A stretch of 64,000 bases of DNA from Granulicella sp. L56 (GTDB lineage Bacteria > Acidobacteriota > Terriglobia > Terriglobales > Acidobacteriaceae). Shown in pieces: positions 1 through 9,628 of this stretch; the stretch's first letter is position 1, and each line of letters starts with the position of its first letter. The notes below the pieces were generated by a model that saw only the letters and a list, made by a program, of their open reading frames with translations, was not told the origin of the DNA and searched no databases. Where the stretch lies: the NCBI RefSeq assembly GCF_009765835.1, contig NZ_LMUS01000006.1:248001-312000 (forward strand). Direction: 5' to 3'. Made by a program: the position numbers and the translations under genes.

Positions 1-2025
1 ATTATTGGCAACGCCGGTAGGTATCCCACCTGTTGGCGTAAGCAGGACTTTGTAGCCGAAGGTGTCCATCTGAGTTCCTTCAAAACGCAGTCCGGTCTGG
101 ACGTGCAGATTGCCGAAGTCGATGGTGTTCATGACGTAGCCTGCGGTGATGCGTTCGACGGTATGGAAGATGTTGGGATAGGTAGCGGCAGCGGTCTTGG
201 CTGCGTCGACGAAGCCTTTGAAGTTAGTGAGGGTGTAAGCCATGGCTTTGTTGAAGTCTGAGACGGGGCCATACTTACCGCCGAAGTAGCTGCCGTTGTA
301 GTAGTCGGTATTGCTGAAGTCGCCTTGGAGCTGGGCCATGGTAACGGCGGAGTTGGCCTTGGTCGACCAGCCATCGTAGACGGTCTCAGTAGCGTCCTGG
401 GTCTTGTGAGCATTGGTGAACTTGAAGCCGGTTTCGAACGAGCCGAAGTGGGAGCCTAAGGTGTAGTTATGCGCGTAAGAGGTGGCTGCGGTCAGGTTGA
501 GCTGTGTACTGGAACCGGTCGATGTGGTGATGTCTTTGAAGGCCCACAGGTTCGCATTCTGCAAGGGAGAGTTATTGGCGTCGCATGTGTTGAAGGTAGG
601 ACGGTTGGGATTCTGTTGCGCGGAGGGGGAGTAGTTACAAAAGACGGAGGGACCAATCCAGGAGAAGTCGGCCTTCGGGTTGCCGGCCGAGTCAACCTCA
701 TAAGACCGTGCTGCCGATAGCTCCCAGGTCAGGAGGGAGTTGGCGCGAGCATCTCTTCCTCCGAGAATCAAGGCGCCAACGGAGGCGTTGGGACGCTTGC
801 TCGATGTGTAGAACTTCGGTGCTGGAGAAGCGGCGGTGACGCTGGGGAGTGCGCCGGTTGCGCTGAGGGGGGTTGAGACGGGCTCATAGTACCACTTGTC
901 GCCCCAGTCCTTGAAGTCGGAGTAGATGCCGTGCGCATACACGCTGGCGTTGTCGCTGAGCCGGTAGTCGGCGCTGCCCGCAAATCCGTAGCGATAACGG
1001 TAGTATCGATATTCGCGGATGGTGTCATTGTCATAGAACGGTTGCGCAAAGGTGGAGAGTGGATCGAGCGATGGCTGAATGTTATCGATGCCGCGCCCGT
1101 TGTAATCAAAGGCTGCGTTGCCGAGAATGCCGAAACGCTTGGTGGCTCCGAAGCGCTTACCAGCAGTGCCGCCTACGCCATAGGAGGAGCGGCCATTCTC
1201 GATGTTGGTGAAGCCTCCGTTCCCGTAGAGGTTGAGAGTGGGCAGGTCGCCGGCCTCTTTGGTGCGCAGATTGACGGAACCTCCGATGCCGTTGGCATCC
1301 TGATTGGCAGAGAGGGTCTTATTGAGCTCGACAGCCTCGATCAGGTCGGATGGAAGAACGTCGAGGCGCACCTGGCGGACGGTGGGTTCAGGCGAGGGAA
1401 TGGTGATGCCGTCGACGGTGACGTTGGTGAGGCGAGGCTCCGTGCCGCGGACCTGGATGTAGACGCCTTCGCCTTCGATGCGGTAGAGGCTGACCGAAGG
1501 AAGGCGACCGATAGCGTCGGCGACATTGGCGTTGGGCAGACTAGTGATGACCTCTGAGGGAAGGACCTGCACGATATTGTCCGCGGTCCGTGTCTGATTG
1601 ATGGCCTCGGCTTCACCATGGGGACGATCGGCGGTGACAAGAATTTCTTCGCTCCGCGAGGCGACGGTCAACTTCAGATCGAGGTTCAACGATTGTCCGG
1701 GCTTGAGCTCGAGGTGCGTCTTCTGGGGTTCGAACCCGACATAGGAGACGGTGATGGTATAGCTTCCTGCAGGGACGGCGGGGAGCGTGAAGGAGCCTTG
1801 TTGCGAGGTGACGCCGAGGATGTTCAGCGGTGTGAGCTGGAGCTGCGCACCGGCCAGCGCGGCTCCGGCATGATCGACGACGGAGCCCGAGATGGTTCCT
1901 CTGCCGGATTGCGCCAGTGAATGCGAGGACAGCAGGGAGAGACAGAGCAGCAGACAGAGGGCGAGACGACGCCGGCAATCACCGATAGTAAAGACAAGGC
2001 TCGCAAAAACAAGGTTCATAGACAT
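1..2025 (-). CDS. TonB-dependent receptor with carboxypeptidase-like regulatory domain, N-terminal part
   Basis: The frame is open from the ATG at 2025 to the window edge, about 675 codons, so the C-terminal barrel is missing here. It begins with a signal peptide (hydrophobic LALCLLLCLSLLSSHSLAQ around residues 20-39), then a carboxypeptidase-regulatory-like beta-sandwich (GTISGSVVDHAGAALAGAQL ... GSYTITVSYVGFEP), then a TonB plug (ADAIGRLPSVSLYRIEGEG, VYIQVRGTEPRLTNVTVDG, GIGGSVNLRTKEAG) and the start of the barrel. Such outer-membrane proteins import siderophores or glycans using TonB energy; the substrate cannot be read from this part. The start at 2025 is preferred over the ATG at 2019 because GGAG lies 9 bases upstream of it. 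Confidence 0.9.
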   Translation of the reverse strand, partial: MSMNLVFASLVFTIGDCRRRLALCLLLCLSLLSSHSLAQSGRGTISGSVVDHAGAALAGAQLQLTPLNILGVTSQQGSFTLPAVPAGSYTITVSYVGFEPQKTHLELKPGQSLNLDLKLTVASRSEEILVTADRPHGEAEAINQTRTADNIVQVLPSEVITSLPNANVADAIGRLPSVSLYRIEGEGVYIQVRGTEPRLTNVTVDGITIPSPEPTVRQVRLDVLPSDLIEAVELNKTLSANQDANGIGGSVNLRTKEAGDLPTLNLYGNGGFTNIENGRSSYGVGGTAGKRFGATKRFGILGNAAFDYNGRGIDNIQPSLDPLSTFAQPFYDNDTIREYRYYRYRYGFAGSADYRLSDNASVYAHGIYSDFKDWGDKWYYEPVSTPLSATGALPSVTAASPAPKFYTSSKRPNASVGALILGGRDARANSLLTWELSAARSYEVDSAGNPKADFSWIGPSVFCNYSPSAQQNPNRPTFNTCDANNSPLQNANLWAFKDITTSTGSSTQLNLTAATSYAHNYTLGSHFGSFETGFKFTNAHKTQDATETVYDGWSTKANSAVTMAQLQGDFSNTDYYNGSYFGGKYGPVSDFNKAMAYTLTNFKGFVDAAKTAAATYPNIFHTVERITAGYVMNTIDFGNLHVQTGLRFEGTQMDTFGYKVLLTPTGGIPTGVANN

Positions 2026-2175
2026 GCAGATTTTCTCCAGACCTGATCGCTGCGCAATGGCAGATATGTGTGAACAGGGCTGAGTATGGCAGGCCACTCT
2101 AAGCTCAATCTAAGGATTGGAGCAGTTTTCGCGTGATTCACGGAATATTCACGAGGTGTGGCTAGTCTCGCAATT

Positions 2176-2853
2176 ATGCGCATCCTGATCGCTGAAGATA
2201 AGCGGAGCCTTGCCGGCCACATGGGCCGCGCTCTGGAAGGAGAAGGGCATACGATCGCACTGGCTTATGACGGCGACGAGGCTTTGCGGCTGGGTAAGAC
2301 GAATAACTTCGACCTGATGATTTTGGATGTGATGCTTCCGCGCAGAGATGGTTTCGCCGTCATCAAGAAGCTGCGCGAAGATGGGCTGGGCACACAGACG
2401 ATTATCGCCTCCGCGCGGGATTCGATGGAGGACATTGTCTGTGGACTGGATGCGGGAGCGGATGACTATCTGACGAAGCCTTTTGCGCTGGATGTACTGC
2501 TTGCCAAGGTGCGGGCAGCTTCGCGTCGCGTGCCTGAGCCAACAGTCGAATCAATACAATTCGAGGACCTCATCTTCAAGCCGCATCGTTATGAGTTACA
2601 ACGAGGCGAGCGTGTGGAGTTACTGACAAGGACCGAATGCGCGTTGATGGAGATACTGATACGACGCGCGCGGACTGTGGTTCCGCATGGGGCGCTGATC
2701 GAAGAGGGATGGAGCTCGGATGCCGATGTGAGCTTCGACAGCCTGTATGTACTGATCCGCGCGCTGCGAGCGAAGATTACGCAGCCTGGGGAGTTAGAGC
2801 TGCTGCACACGGTTCGCGGGGTGGGTTATTCGCTGCGGTGCGAAGCGCGATGA
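2176..2853 (+). CDS. OmpR/PhoB-family response regulator
   Basis: A 225-residue two-domain regulator. The receiver domain has the acidic pair E7/D8, the phospho-acceptor D51 (LMILDVMLP) and the conserved K101 (YLTKPFA). The usual switch Thr is S79 (IIASARD). A winged-helix DNA-binding domain fills residues of about 125-223 (LLTRTECALMEILIRRARTV, DSLYVLIRALRAKI, VRGVGYSL). MRILIAED is the normal family start; an in-frame GTG at 2158 would add six residues. It overlaps the next gene by ATGA, so the pair is translationally coupled. It is divergent from the TonB receptor, which makes that receptor a possible target, but no operator was identified. Confidence 0.93.
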   Translation: MRILIAEDKRSLAGHMGRALEGEGHTIALAYDGDEALRLGKTNNFDLMILDVMLPRRDGFAVIKKLREDGLGTQTIIASARDSMEDIVCGLDAGADDYLTKPFALDVLLAKVRAASRRVPEPTVESIQFEDLIFKPHRYELQRGERVELLTRTECALMEILIRRARTVVPHGALIEEGWSSDADVSFDSLYVLIRALRAKITQPGELELLHTVRGVGYSLRCEAR

Positions 2854-4241
2854 AGCGGCAGGCGTCGATATCGTTACGACTGACGACGTGGTTCGGCAGC
2901 GTATTTCTGATTGGATGGATACTTTTTGGCGCGGCCATGTGGCTGAACCTGAAACAAACCTTGACGCAAGAGCGCAAGCTGACCTTGACGCACCGCATCG
3001 ACCGCTTGCAGTATCTGTTGCGCAAAGATCAACAGGCGAATGACGCGGCGCGAAACCAGGACTTTGAAGACTTTGCGCGCGCAACGGGCAAGGGGCTTTC
3101 GGAGATCTTTGCCGCGGATGGTCTTCGCGCGTATGGCGCTCCATCGCAAGCGGCACAAGATTTTCCATGGCCGACGGTCAGAGGAGACTCGAGCGAGCGA
3201 TTTGTGCTGGTGAATGCAGGCGATCAACCGTATCTGGTGTTGATGCGACCGTTCTCGCTTGGAGGCAAAGATCTGTTTCTGCTGGCTGCTGCGCCCGAGG
3301 CAGGAAGCCTGCTGATTCTTGAAAGATTCTGGAGAGGTTTGCTGGCTGCGGCGCCGATTCTGTTGTTGATATCCTCGGCCAGCGGCTATTGGGTAAGCCG
3401 CAAAGCGCTGCAGCCAGTAGATAAAATTACAGCGACCGCGCGTTCGATCAGCATCCGTAATCTATCGGAACGTTTGCCGGTTGCCGAGACCGGCGATGAG
3501 CTGCAGCGGCTGGCGGAGACGTGCAATGCAATGCTTGCTCGTCTTGATACGGCAGTGGGACAGATTCGACAGTTTACTGCCGATGCTTCTCATGAGCTGC
3601 GAGGGCCGTTGTCGTTTACACGAACCGTAGCCGAGGTGGCGCTGAGAAATCCTCATATCGATTCAGGCAGCCGGCGCGCCTTCGAGGACATCGTGGATGA
3701 GGCGGCGAAGGCGGCGGTACTGCTGGAAGAGATGCTCACGCTTGCTCGTGTCGATGCGGGATCGTTCCACATTATTCTGGAGCCGATGGATTTGACCAGA
3801 GTGGTGGAAGAGGCTTGTGGTTTGGCCCGCCCTCTGGCAGATGAGCGAAACCTTCTCTTATCGATCGCACGGGATTCCGCGCAATCGGTGGGTGTTCTGG
3901 GAGATTTCACCAGTTTACGCAGGCTGCTCTGGATTCTGCTGGATAACGCGCTGAAGTACACGGAGGCGCCGGGCCGTATCGAAGTCGCGTTGAACGCAGT
4001 CGCAGGACAGGCCGTTCTATCGATTCACAATAGCGGCATGGGGATTGCGGCGACCGACCTGCCGCGCATCTTCGATCGCTTCTATCGCGTGGATCCTTCG
4101 CGAAGCCAGGTGGAGGGCAACGGATTGGGGTTGGCGATTGCGAAATGGATCTCCGAGATGCACTTCGCGGAGCTCTCCGTGGTGAGCGCAGAACAGAGCG
4201 GCACGACCTTTCAGTTGATGCTTCCGCTGCATGTTCTTTAG
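2850..4241 (+). CDS. Membrane sensor histidine kinase
   Basis: A 463-residue kinase of the CusS/PhoR layout and partner of the upstream regulator, overlapping it by 4 bases (ATGA). Transmembrane helix 1 is at about residues 12-33 and helix 2 at about 160-185, with a periplasmic sensing loop of about 125 residues between. A HAMP linker follows (WVSRKALQPVDKITATARSI). The phosphorylated His is H248 in FTADASHELRGPLSF. The ATPase domain has the N box (LWILLDNALKYTE, near residue 366), the F box (RIFDRFYR) and the G2 box (GNGLGLAIAKWI). An earlier in-frame start at 2637 is only open frame inside the regulator and is rejected. The signal sensed is unknown. Confidence 0.93.
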   Translation: MKRQASISLRLTTWFGSVFLIGWILFGAAMWLNLKQTLTQERKLTLTHRIDRLQYLLRKDQQANDAARNQDFEDFARATGKGLSEIFAADGLRAYGAPSQAAQDFPWPTVRGDSSERFVLVNAGDQPYLVLMRPFSLGGKDLFLLAAAPEAGSLLILERFWRGLLAAAPILLLISSASGYWVSRKALQPVDKITATARSISIRNLSERLPVAETGDELQRLAETCNAMLARLDTAVGQIRQFTADASHELRGPLSFTRTVAEVALRNPHIDSGSRRAFEDIVDEAAKAAVLLEEMLTLARVDAGSFHIILEPMDLTRVVEEACGLARPLADERNLLLSIARDSAQSVGVLGDFTSLRRLLWILLDNALKYTEAPGRIEVALNAVAGQAVLSIHNSGMGIAATDLPRIFDRFYRVDPSRSQVEGNGLGLAIAKWISEMHFAELSVVSAEQSGTTFQLMLPLHVL

Positions 4242-4486
4242 AGAGAGTCTGATCAAGTCTCCGAACATTCCCTCAGTGGCTGAAGCCACATTGATTGGGT
4301 TATGTTTATGGCCGCTTCGTTCACATGCACCTCCTTCAATTGCGGAGACAGCATGGGGCGGATCGAAAACTCGGTCAAATTTCGGTTTATCTTTGCGGAT
4401 TCATGCTATTTCAATCAGCCCTCCGACCCGCCAGCGACAACGAAGGTCGGCGCACCTTTGTGATCCATCTGCCAGGGACGAGTGAC
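4242..4486. other. Intergenic stretch, no gene seen
   Basis: No convincing coding region on either strand. A small hairpin, GTGGCTGAAGCCAC, sits at about 4277-4290 just after the kinase stop. It lacks a clear T-run, so a terminator role is only possible. Confidence 0.4.
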
Positions 4487-4657
4487 TCAAGCCGCAGGAA
4501 CCAACCGCTTGGAGGGTGGACTGGCAGGCTGAGGTCGCCGACCGTTTCCACCTGTCGGCAACCCGTCCACCCATTGCATGACTGCTTCAAGGCGATACCG
4601 CACAAGCGGACCCACCTTCTTGTACTCTGGGCCTTCTCCGCGGAGCCGCCACCGCCT
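4487..4657 (-). pseudogene. Remnant of an excisionase/AlpA-like helix-turn-helix protein
   Basis: On the minus strand, in a frame different from the integrase before it, the translation reads GPEYKKVG-PLVRYRLEAVMQWVDG. This is the second half of the MerR-like excisionase (HTH_17) domain, whose usual form is GPKYIKIGRLVRYRxxDLxxWL. The first half, with the recognition helix, is missing and there is no start codon of its own. It appears to have been fused to the integrase end by a deletion. A tail of about 18 residues rich in Pro and Ser follows before the stop. Confidence 0.6.
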
Positions 4658-5657
4658 CAAGCAGGCCAAGCAGCATCTGGCGGTCAACGTGCCCGGCGAT
4701 CTCCATGATGGTCTCGTCGCCGGCGCCGCTTTCGGCAAGCTCTGTGATGAGGGAATGCCGGTTGTCGTGCCAGCGGCCCTTCACCTTCGCATTCTTGCGC
4801 GTCGTCTTCCATGCCGTCTTGAAAGAGGTAATGTGCCGCTTCGGATCGGAGGGCATGGGCCTGCCCCAGGGGAAGACGTACCACTCATCCTCGATTTCGC
4901 CGAACCGCTTTGTAAACCATGCGCGATGCTCGACGAGTGCGTGGTAGACCTCGGCGTTCAGAGGTACGACCCGTCCCGCACCAGCTTCGCTCTTTGCCCT
5001 GCCTACCTTGACCGTCCGGGCGTCGAACTTTATCTGTTCCCAGGTAAGGGTCTTAATCTCGGTGTCCCGAAGACCTCCATTACGAGCCAGCATGAAAGCC
5101 GGATACAGATGGGGACTACGTGACTTCCTGGCTCTATCTGCGAGGCCCTCTGTCTCCGCGTTGTCGAAAGCTTTGCCGATCCGTTTGTGGACGGCCAATT
5201 TGAGCTGCTTGGTCTTCTTGAGTTGCGCGCGAATCAGTTCGCCCGGGTCGCCGAGCATCTTGAGCAGAAACCGGACCTCTTCGTTGATCGACTTCGGCGC
5301 GGCTTTCTCGCGCAGCCGGTCTTCCTGATAGTGAAGCACCGAGGAATCAGTGATGTCGCCGACGACCTTCGTTCCGAGGAGACGAGCCACATGCCCAAGG
5401 GCATACTCGGCGAAAGTAGCCGAACGGTATCGAAGCCGGTATCCGACCAGATATTCGTCGATGATCTCCTGGAGAACCCGCACACGGTTTTCCCGAAGTT
5501 CCTTAAAGTTGTTGTAGCCCGCTTCGAGTGCCCGCCGGTGTTGCTTTTCAGCCTCTTTCGCGATGGTTTTGGATGGGGTCTTGGTGGATTCGTCGATCTG
5601 CTTTCCCGCAAAGCGAAACCGATACCGAAGATATTTTCCCCGCAGATAAATGGCCAT
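4587..5657 (-). pseudogene. Tyrosine recombinase (integrase) lacking its catalytic tyrosine
   Basis: A phage-integrase-type protein. The N-terminal SAM-like core-binding domain (FAEYALGHVARLLGTKVVGDIT) and most of the catalytic domain are present: catalytic Arg in GGLRDTEIKTLTW, the H-x-x-R box as HDNRHSLITELAE and the second His in IMEIAGHVDRQML. The next residues should contain the nucleophile, usually MLxxYSHI. Instead the frame runs into LLGLLEAVAAPRRRPRVQEG, which is a shifted reading of the excisionase remnant. About 15-20 residues including the Tyr are therefore gone, and the enzyme should be inactive. It lies outside the att-bounded island and looks like an older integration. Confidence 0.75.
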
Positions 5658-5885
5658 GCTGCTCCTGCCTCTCGGTAAGGCGGGCCGGTAGTCCGGCGCG
5701 CGACTGGAGATTCAGGTGAAGTCCATATTCGGTCAAATTCAGAAGTGTCCCGGACCAGGGCGGCGGGAGTGAGGCTGGGATCGGAGGCGATACATCAGGA
5801 TGGTGACAACTAAGCTGGATTGCTATGGGGTAGCATCCGTTTTGAAATAGCCTGACGGTGAAAGTGGCCACCGTTGGCATATTCC

Positions 5886-5906
5886 CACAGCTTTTTGCTG
5901 TGTTTT
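5886..5906 (+). terminator. Rho-independent terminator-like hairpin
   Basis: The stem CACAGC/GCTGTG with a five-T loop is followed by TTTT, giving a classical intrinsic terminator on the plus strand about 25 bases left of the island border. No obvious plus-strand gene ends here. It may shield the flank from read-through or belong to the sequence displaced when the island inserted. Confidence 0.45.
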
Positions 5907-5929
5907 ATTAAGCTAAGTTGTTGATTGAT

Positions 5930-5974
<45 letters not shown>

Positions 5975-6089
5975 GGGCATTTTGGGGTTTGCAACGCCTT
6001 GCAATGCTTTGCACGTCTGTTGATTATAAAAGACTTGTAGGAATGTCGACCGCAGATCGTTGCAGTGAATCGCATAGATTCTCAATTTG

Positions 6090-6111
6090 AACAGCCATCA
6101 AAACAGCCACC
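6090..6111. repeat. Candidate integrase arm-binding repeat, left end
   Basis: A 22-base segment with two copies of ACAGCCAYC separated by AAA. It differs in one base from 34476-34497 near the other end of the island, in the same orientation. It lies between the left att core and the preferred start of the integrase gene. The placement is what one expects of arm-type sites for a tyrosine recombinase; that role is inferred. Confidence 0.5.
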
Positions 6112-6166
6112 ACTACCCACCTTCGGTGTCATTATTAAGGAGCAGGTTGTTGAAGGAGAGGGCCCC

Positions 6167-7270
6167 GTGGCAAACGCATTGAGCAAGAAACCGAAGCCGA
6201 TTAAGGGAGTATACGAGCATCCCCTCGATAGCGGAATTTGGTGGATCAACTACTACGTGGAAGGTCGAAGACACCGCGAAAAAGTTGGCCGCCGCTCCGA
6301 TGCGGTCACGCTGTATCAGAAGCGGAAAACCGACGCCCGCATGGGAGTCAAGTTGCCCGAGATACGGCCACGACGGGCCGTCCTCTTTGAGGAAATTGCG
6401 GAAGACGCTCTCGTCTACTCCAAAGAGCATAAGGCGTCGTACCCTGGCGACCGCTCCACCATCGGAAAGTTGCTTCCCGTCTTCGGCAAGACACCCGTGA
6501 CGGAAATTACCCCACAGTCGATCAAAGCCTATCTTGATACGCGGGACGACCTAACCAAGACAACAATCAACCGGTATCGCGGTACGCTGTCGATGATCTT
6601 TCAAGAGGCGATCCGCAATGGGAAGGTGGAGCAAAATCCTGCTCGCCTCGTTCGCCTGCACCGCGAAGACAACGGTCGAGTGCGCTTCGTCACGTACGAA
6701 GAAGAGGCTTTAATTCGGCGGATCGTTCGCGAGCGATGCCCTATTCACGAGTCTGAACTCACACTGGCTCTTGAAACCGGAATGCGTCGGGGCGAGCAGT
6801 ATTCTTTGGAGTGGGACCGGGTGGACTTGGAGCGTCGTCAGTTGCTCCTACTGAGGACGAAGAACGGGACAGCTCGGGTTGTAATCCTGACGGCCTCTGC
6901 GGTGAAAGCTCTTGAAGAGCTGCGGACCAGGCGCAATCCTGACTCGAAACAGGTTTGCCTTACCCGATACGGTGAGCCGATGATTTCTCCGCGAGCGTGG
7001 TTTGAACTTGTGATGGAAGAAGCCATCAAAAAGAATCCAGCCCTGCACGACGTGACCTGGCACATTTTCCGGCACACATACATTTCTCGGCTTGTAATGG
7101 CCGGAGTTGATCTGCGGACGGTACAAGAGTTGGCCGGCCATAAAGACATCAAGATGACGACCCGTTACGCTCACCTCGCTCCGTCACACAAACTCGCGGC
7201 TGTTGATCGACTCGCCGAGCACAGGAGACTGCAAGAATTCGGCGAAACTAACCAAGCAGCAATCCAGTGA
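6167..7270 (+). CDS. int: Tyrosine recombinase (island integrase)
   Basis: A complete integrase of 367 residues from the GTG at 6167. That start is chosen because GGAGAG lies 5-6 bases upstream and MANALSKKPKPIKGVYEHP resembles a natural N-terminus; another GTG at 6065 would add 34 residues that run over the arm-like repeat. There is an arm-type N-terminal domain (GVYEHPLDSGIWWINYYVEGRRHREKVG), a SAM-like core-binding domain (TEITPQSIKAYLD) and a full catalytic domain: Arg in ETGMRRGEQYSLEW, HIFRHTYISRL, AGHKDIKMTTRYAHL with the Tyr near residue 334. It sits about 190 bases inside the left att site and is the likely enzyme for excision and integration of the 28.7-kb island. Confidence 0.93.
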   Translation: MANALSKKPKPIKGVYEHPLDSGIWWINYYVEGRRHREKVGRRSDAVTLYQKRKTDARMGVKLPEIRPRRAVLFEEIAEDALVYSKEHKASYPGDRSTIGKLLPVFGKTPVTEITPQSIKAYLDTRDDLTKTTINRYRGTLSMIFQEAIRNGKVEQNPARLVRLHREDNGRVRFVTYEEEALIRRIVRERCPIHESELTLALETGMRRGEQYSLEWDRVDLERRQLLLLRTKNGTARVVILTASAVKALEELRTRRNPDSKQVCLTRYGEPMISPRAWFELVMEEAIKKNPALHDVTWHIFRHTYISRLVMAGVDLRTVQELAGHKDIKMTTRYAHLAPSHKLAAVDRLAEHRRLQEFGETNQAAIQ

Positions 7271-7680
7271 AACCGCCATCGGTCACTTTGCTGGCCCCAG
7301 TCACTTCCGCCACCCAATCACTGATACCGTGACCCTGTGCCATGTCGCGTATGGCGCAAACTCATCGTCAACGCCAAAGCACCCCATAATTTCTTACTGT
7401 ATGACTGAGCTTTTGGTCCCGCAAGAGCGAAAGGACATTGACGTTGCCTGCGTTCATACGGAGTACCACCAGGCTGCCCGTTCAGGACTCAATGAGTGCT
7501 TCGGCTTGTTATCGTCAAGCGAGGACCATGCGAATTCACACTCGGAGGCATCCGCCCAACTTCGTGGTACCAGCGTGGCTTTGATCGATGTCTGCCCTCA
7601 GGCGACTCGCAATGCGAGAAAGCCCACTGGTTCGCTGACCGACGCGTAAGAATACTCTTGTAGGGAGGAATTTGAGACCG
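7271..7680. other. Intergenic stretch, no convincing gene
   Basis: An open frame continues on the plus strand to 7649, but it overlaps the integrase 3' end, has no recognisable domain and no good ribosome site. I treat it as non-coding. The 3' end supplies the ribosome site GGGAGG at about 7663-7668 for the next gene. Confidence 0.4.
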
Positions 7681-9219
7681 ATGAAACCGGAGGGCAATGG
7701 CATCACTACCGTAGCATCACCAACGGTCCAACACCCGTCCGATTTGGCGGCGCTTGTTCATTCTTACCTGCTTACTGGGTTCCCCCGCATGCACCAAGAG
7801 AAGGATGGCTTGCCTGACCTGCCAGTCATTACCCAATTTTTTGAAGTGCTTTTTCATTTGAGCCTCCAAGCGGAGGAGGGACACCAAATCATCTGCTCCG
7901 CTGCCTTCATGTCTCCGATAGAAGCCGTGAAGCCGTATCGGTCGCGAAAGCTACAGGCTAACGTCGCTAGTTCTAGGCCCATTCAGTTTCCAGAATCTCT
8001 GCCATGTGATACGCGGACCCTACGAAAATTAGCTCAGGCTGTAGACCCGTCCTACGCCGCGATTGGAATTCACGCAACAGGAACCGAGCTTCGTGTGTGG
8101 GGCATAGTAGATCAACTTCCGCTAAATTTAGAGCGGTTCACGAGGTGGGAATCGACACGATCAGCATTTGCGCCAGGTCTCTTCTATTCTCAGATAACTG
8201 GTATAGGCGAAATAACGGTCTACATGCGGGATCGAGTTGTCGCGATCCTCCGTCAGAATAAATTGATTTCGCGAGAATATGACGCGCTATGGAAAGGCCC
8301 GCTCAGCGAATCGCTAAGTCGCTACATAGGACAATTCCAAAGCGAAGTGAAGAGGGACGTTGGAGATGTTGCCTACCAAAGCGCTGGGAAATGGTTTGAA
8401 TGCACAGATGAGTTGTGGAGATGTGCAGAAGATTTCGGGGACGAACTGAGAAACGAGTGGCTGGGCTCACTGTGTCGCGTGCTCCTTAAAATTCGGGACT
8501 ACCGACACGGAGGCGCACTCTTGATCTGCCCTAAGAGGACCACCGCCGATCTTAGTATCAAGTACCCGATGGCGTATAGAGGCATATCCAACTCCCTAAA
8601 GGCCTACTCCGGAGCTCATATCAGGCAGCAAATTATCGAGACCGAAGCGCGGCAAGGCCGTTTGCATGAAATCGAATTCGATGGAAAGCCGATAGCCAAG
8701 TCGGGGTACTTCATCACGCCGGATGAACGCGAGAACATCTTCATGCAAGGGATCTCGCTCCTCGACCACGATGTCCTTTATCGATCGTGGCACTACCTGG
8801 CATTAAGCTCGGGTGCCCTCGGCTCCCTTGCGGGTGCTGTGGGATTAGTTGCGTCTCTCTCTAGAGTTGACGGTGCCGTGTTGCTTCAAAATGGACTCGA
8901 TGTTGCCGGATTCGGTGTCGAAATCCGAACCAAGACAGACGTCAAGCAGATCTCTGTGGCACAGGACGAGTACGCAACGAAACTCGTGGCCGCCGATCCC
9001 CGTGCATATGGCACCCGCCACCGCTCGATGATGCGCTACTGCCAAGCGCACCCTTCAGCCGTCGGCATCGTGGTGTCGCAAGATGGGGACATTCGTGCGA
9101 TGACAACAGTGAAATCCGAACTTGTAATGTGGGAACAACTCCAACTCAGAGCCGGGACGCTCGATGAGGATCTGTTTCCGCCCAAAGTCCGAAAGAGCCA
9201 TTCTGAAGTGCAGACTTAA
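7681..9219 (+). CDS. DAC-like (DACNV-type) nucleotide sensor protein
   Basis: A 512-residue protein. The first 370 or so residues are not recognised; they lack signal peptide and membrane helices. The last 130 resemble the diadenylate cyclase (DisA_N) fold: DGAVLLQNGLDVAGFGVEI corresponds to the DGA motif, and YGTRHRSMMRYCQAHPSAVGIVVSQDGDIRAM to the RHR motif followed by the (I/V)VSxDG strand. Related stand-alone proteins are described as DACNV sensors in nucleotide-based conflict systems. Because both DGA and T-RHR are intact, weak or real c-di-AMP synthesis cannot be excluded. The ATG at 7681 is preferred over a TTG at 7672. It stands alone, between the integrase and a convergent operon. 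Confidence 0.6.
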   Translation: MKPEGNGITTVASPTVQHPSDLAALVHSYLLTGFPRMHQEKDGLPDLPVITQFFEVLFHLSLQAEEGHQIICSAAFMSPIEAVKPYRSRKLQANVASSRPIQFPESLPCDTRTLRKLAQAVDPSYAAIGIHATGTELRVWGIVDQLPLNLERFTRWESTRSAFAPGLFYSQITGIGEITVYMRDRVVAILRQNKLISREYDALWKGPLSESLSRYIGQFQSEVKRDVGDVAYQSAGKWFECTDELWRCAEDFGDELRNEWLGSLCRVLLKIRDYRHGGALLICPKRTTADLSIKYPMAYRGISNSLKAYSGAHIRQQIIETEARQGRLHEIEFDGKPIAKSGYFITPDERENIFMQGISLLDHDVLYRSWHYLALSSGALGSLAGAVGLVASLSRVDGAVLLQNGLDVAGFGVEIRTKTDVKQISVAQDEYATKLVAADPRAYGTRHRSMMRYCQAHPSAVGIVVSQDGDIRAMTTVKSELVMWEQLQLRAGTLDEDLFPPKVRKSHSEVQT

Positions 9220-9628
9220 TTCGCACTACCTTCGGGACGCCGAGTTGGAGTAGTCCGAAACCGCCATTGCACCTGGAGAGCCTTGGCCTCGCGCATTATC
9301 TCCAATACACTTCCCAACCCTTCCAGGGCTTGAGGAGTGCCTTGGCCTGAAGTCGCCAACCGAAGCTTTGCGAGTCTAGATGTTCGGGAGCGAGCGGCTG
9401 CGGATATCAGAAACTGGCCTTTCTACAGTCACCCCGTTGAAGGTATTTGAGCGCCCTACAATACGGTCGCCGCCGCGCTTTGCTGGAGCATGTCTCGGGT
9501 CTTGCTTTGTAACAGACGTGCTGAGCAGGCCCGCGTCCCGAGCAGTTATGGACCGAAGACAAATCAGTCTGCTGTAACCGAGTTGCCCAAAGAAACGGAG
9601 CAACCAGGGCGTTGGATATGTCTGACGT
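9220..9628. other. Intergenic stretch between convergent genes
   Basis: Short open frames of 65-75 codons occur on both strands at 9376-9603 and mirror each other, which suggests chance. I see no domain, RNA or repeat. Confidence 0.4.

Noticed and set aside
7203..7649. Open frame of 148 codons after the integrase
   Set aside because: It overlaps the integrase end, has no ribosome site or recognisable domain and low-complexity composition; treated as chance.
9376..9603. Opposed 65- and 75-codon frames between the sensor gene and the DUF4132 gene
   Set aside because: The two frames mirror each other on opposite strands and show no domain or ribosome site.
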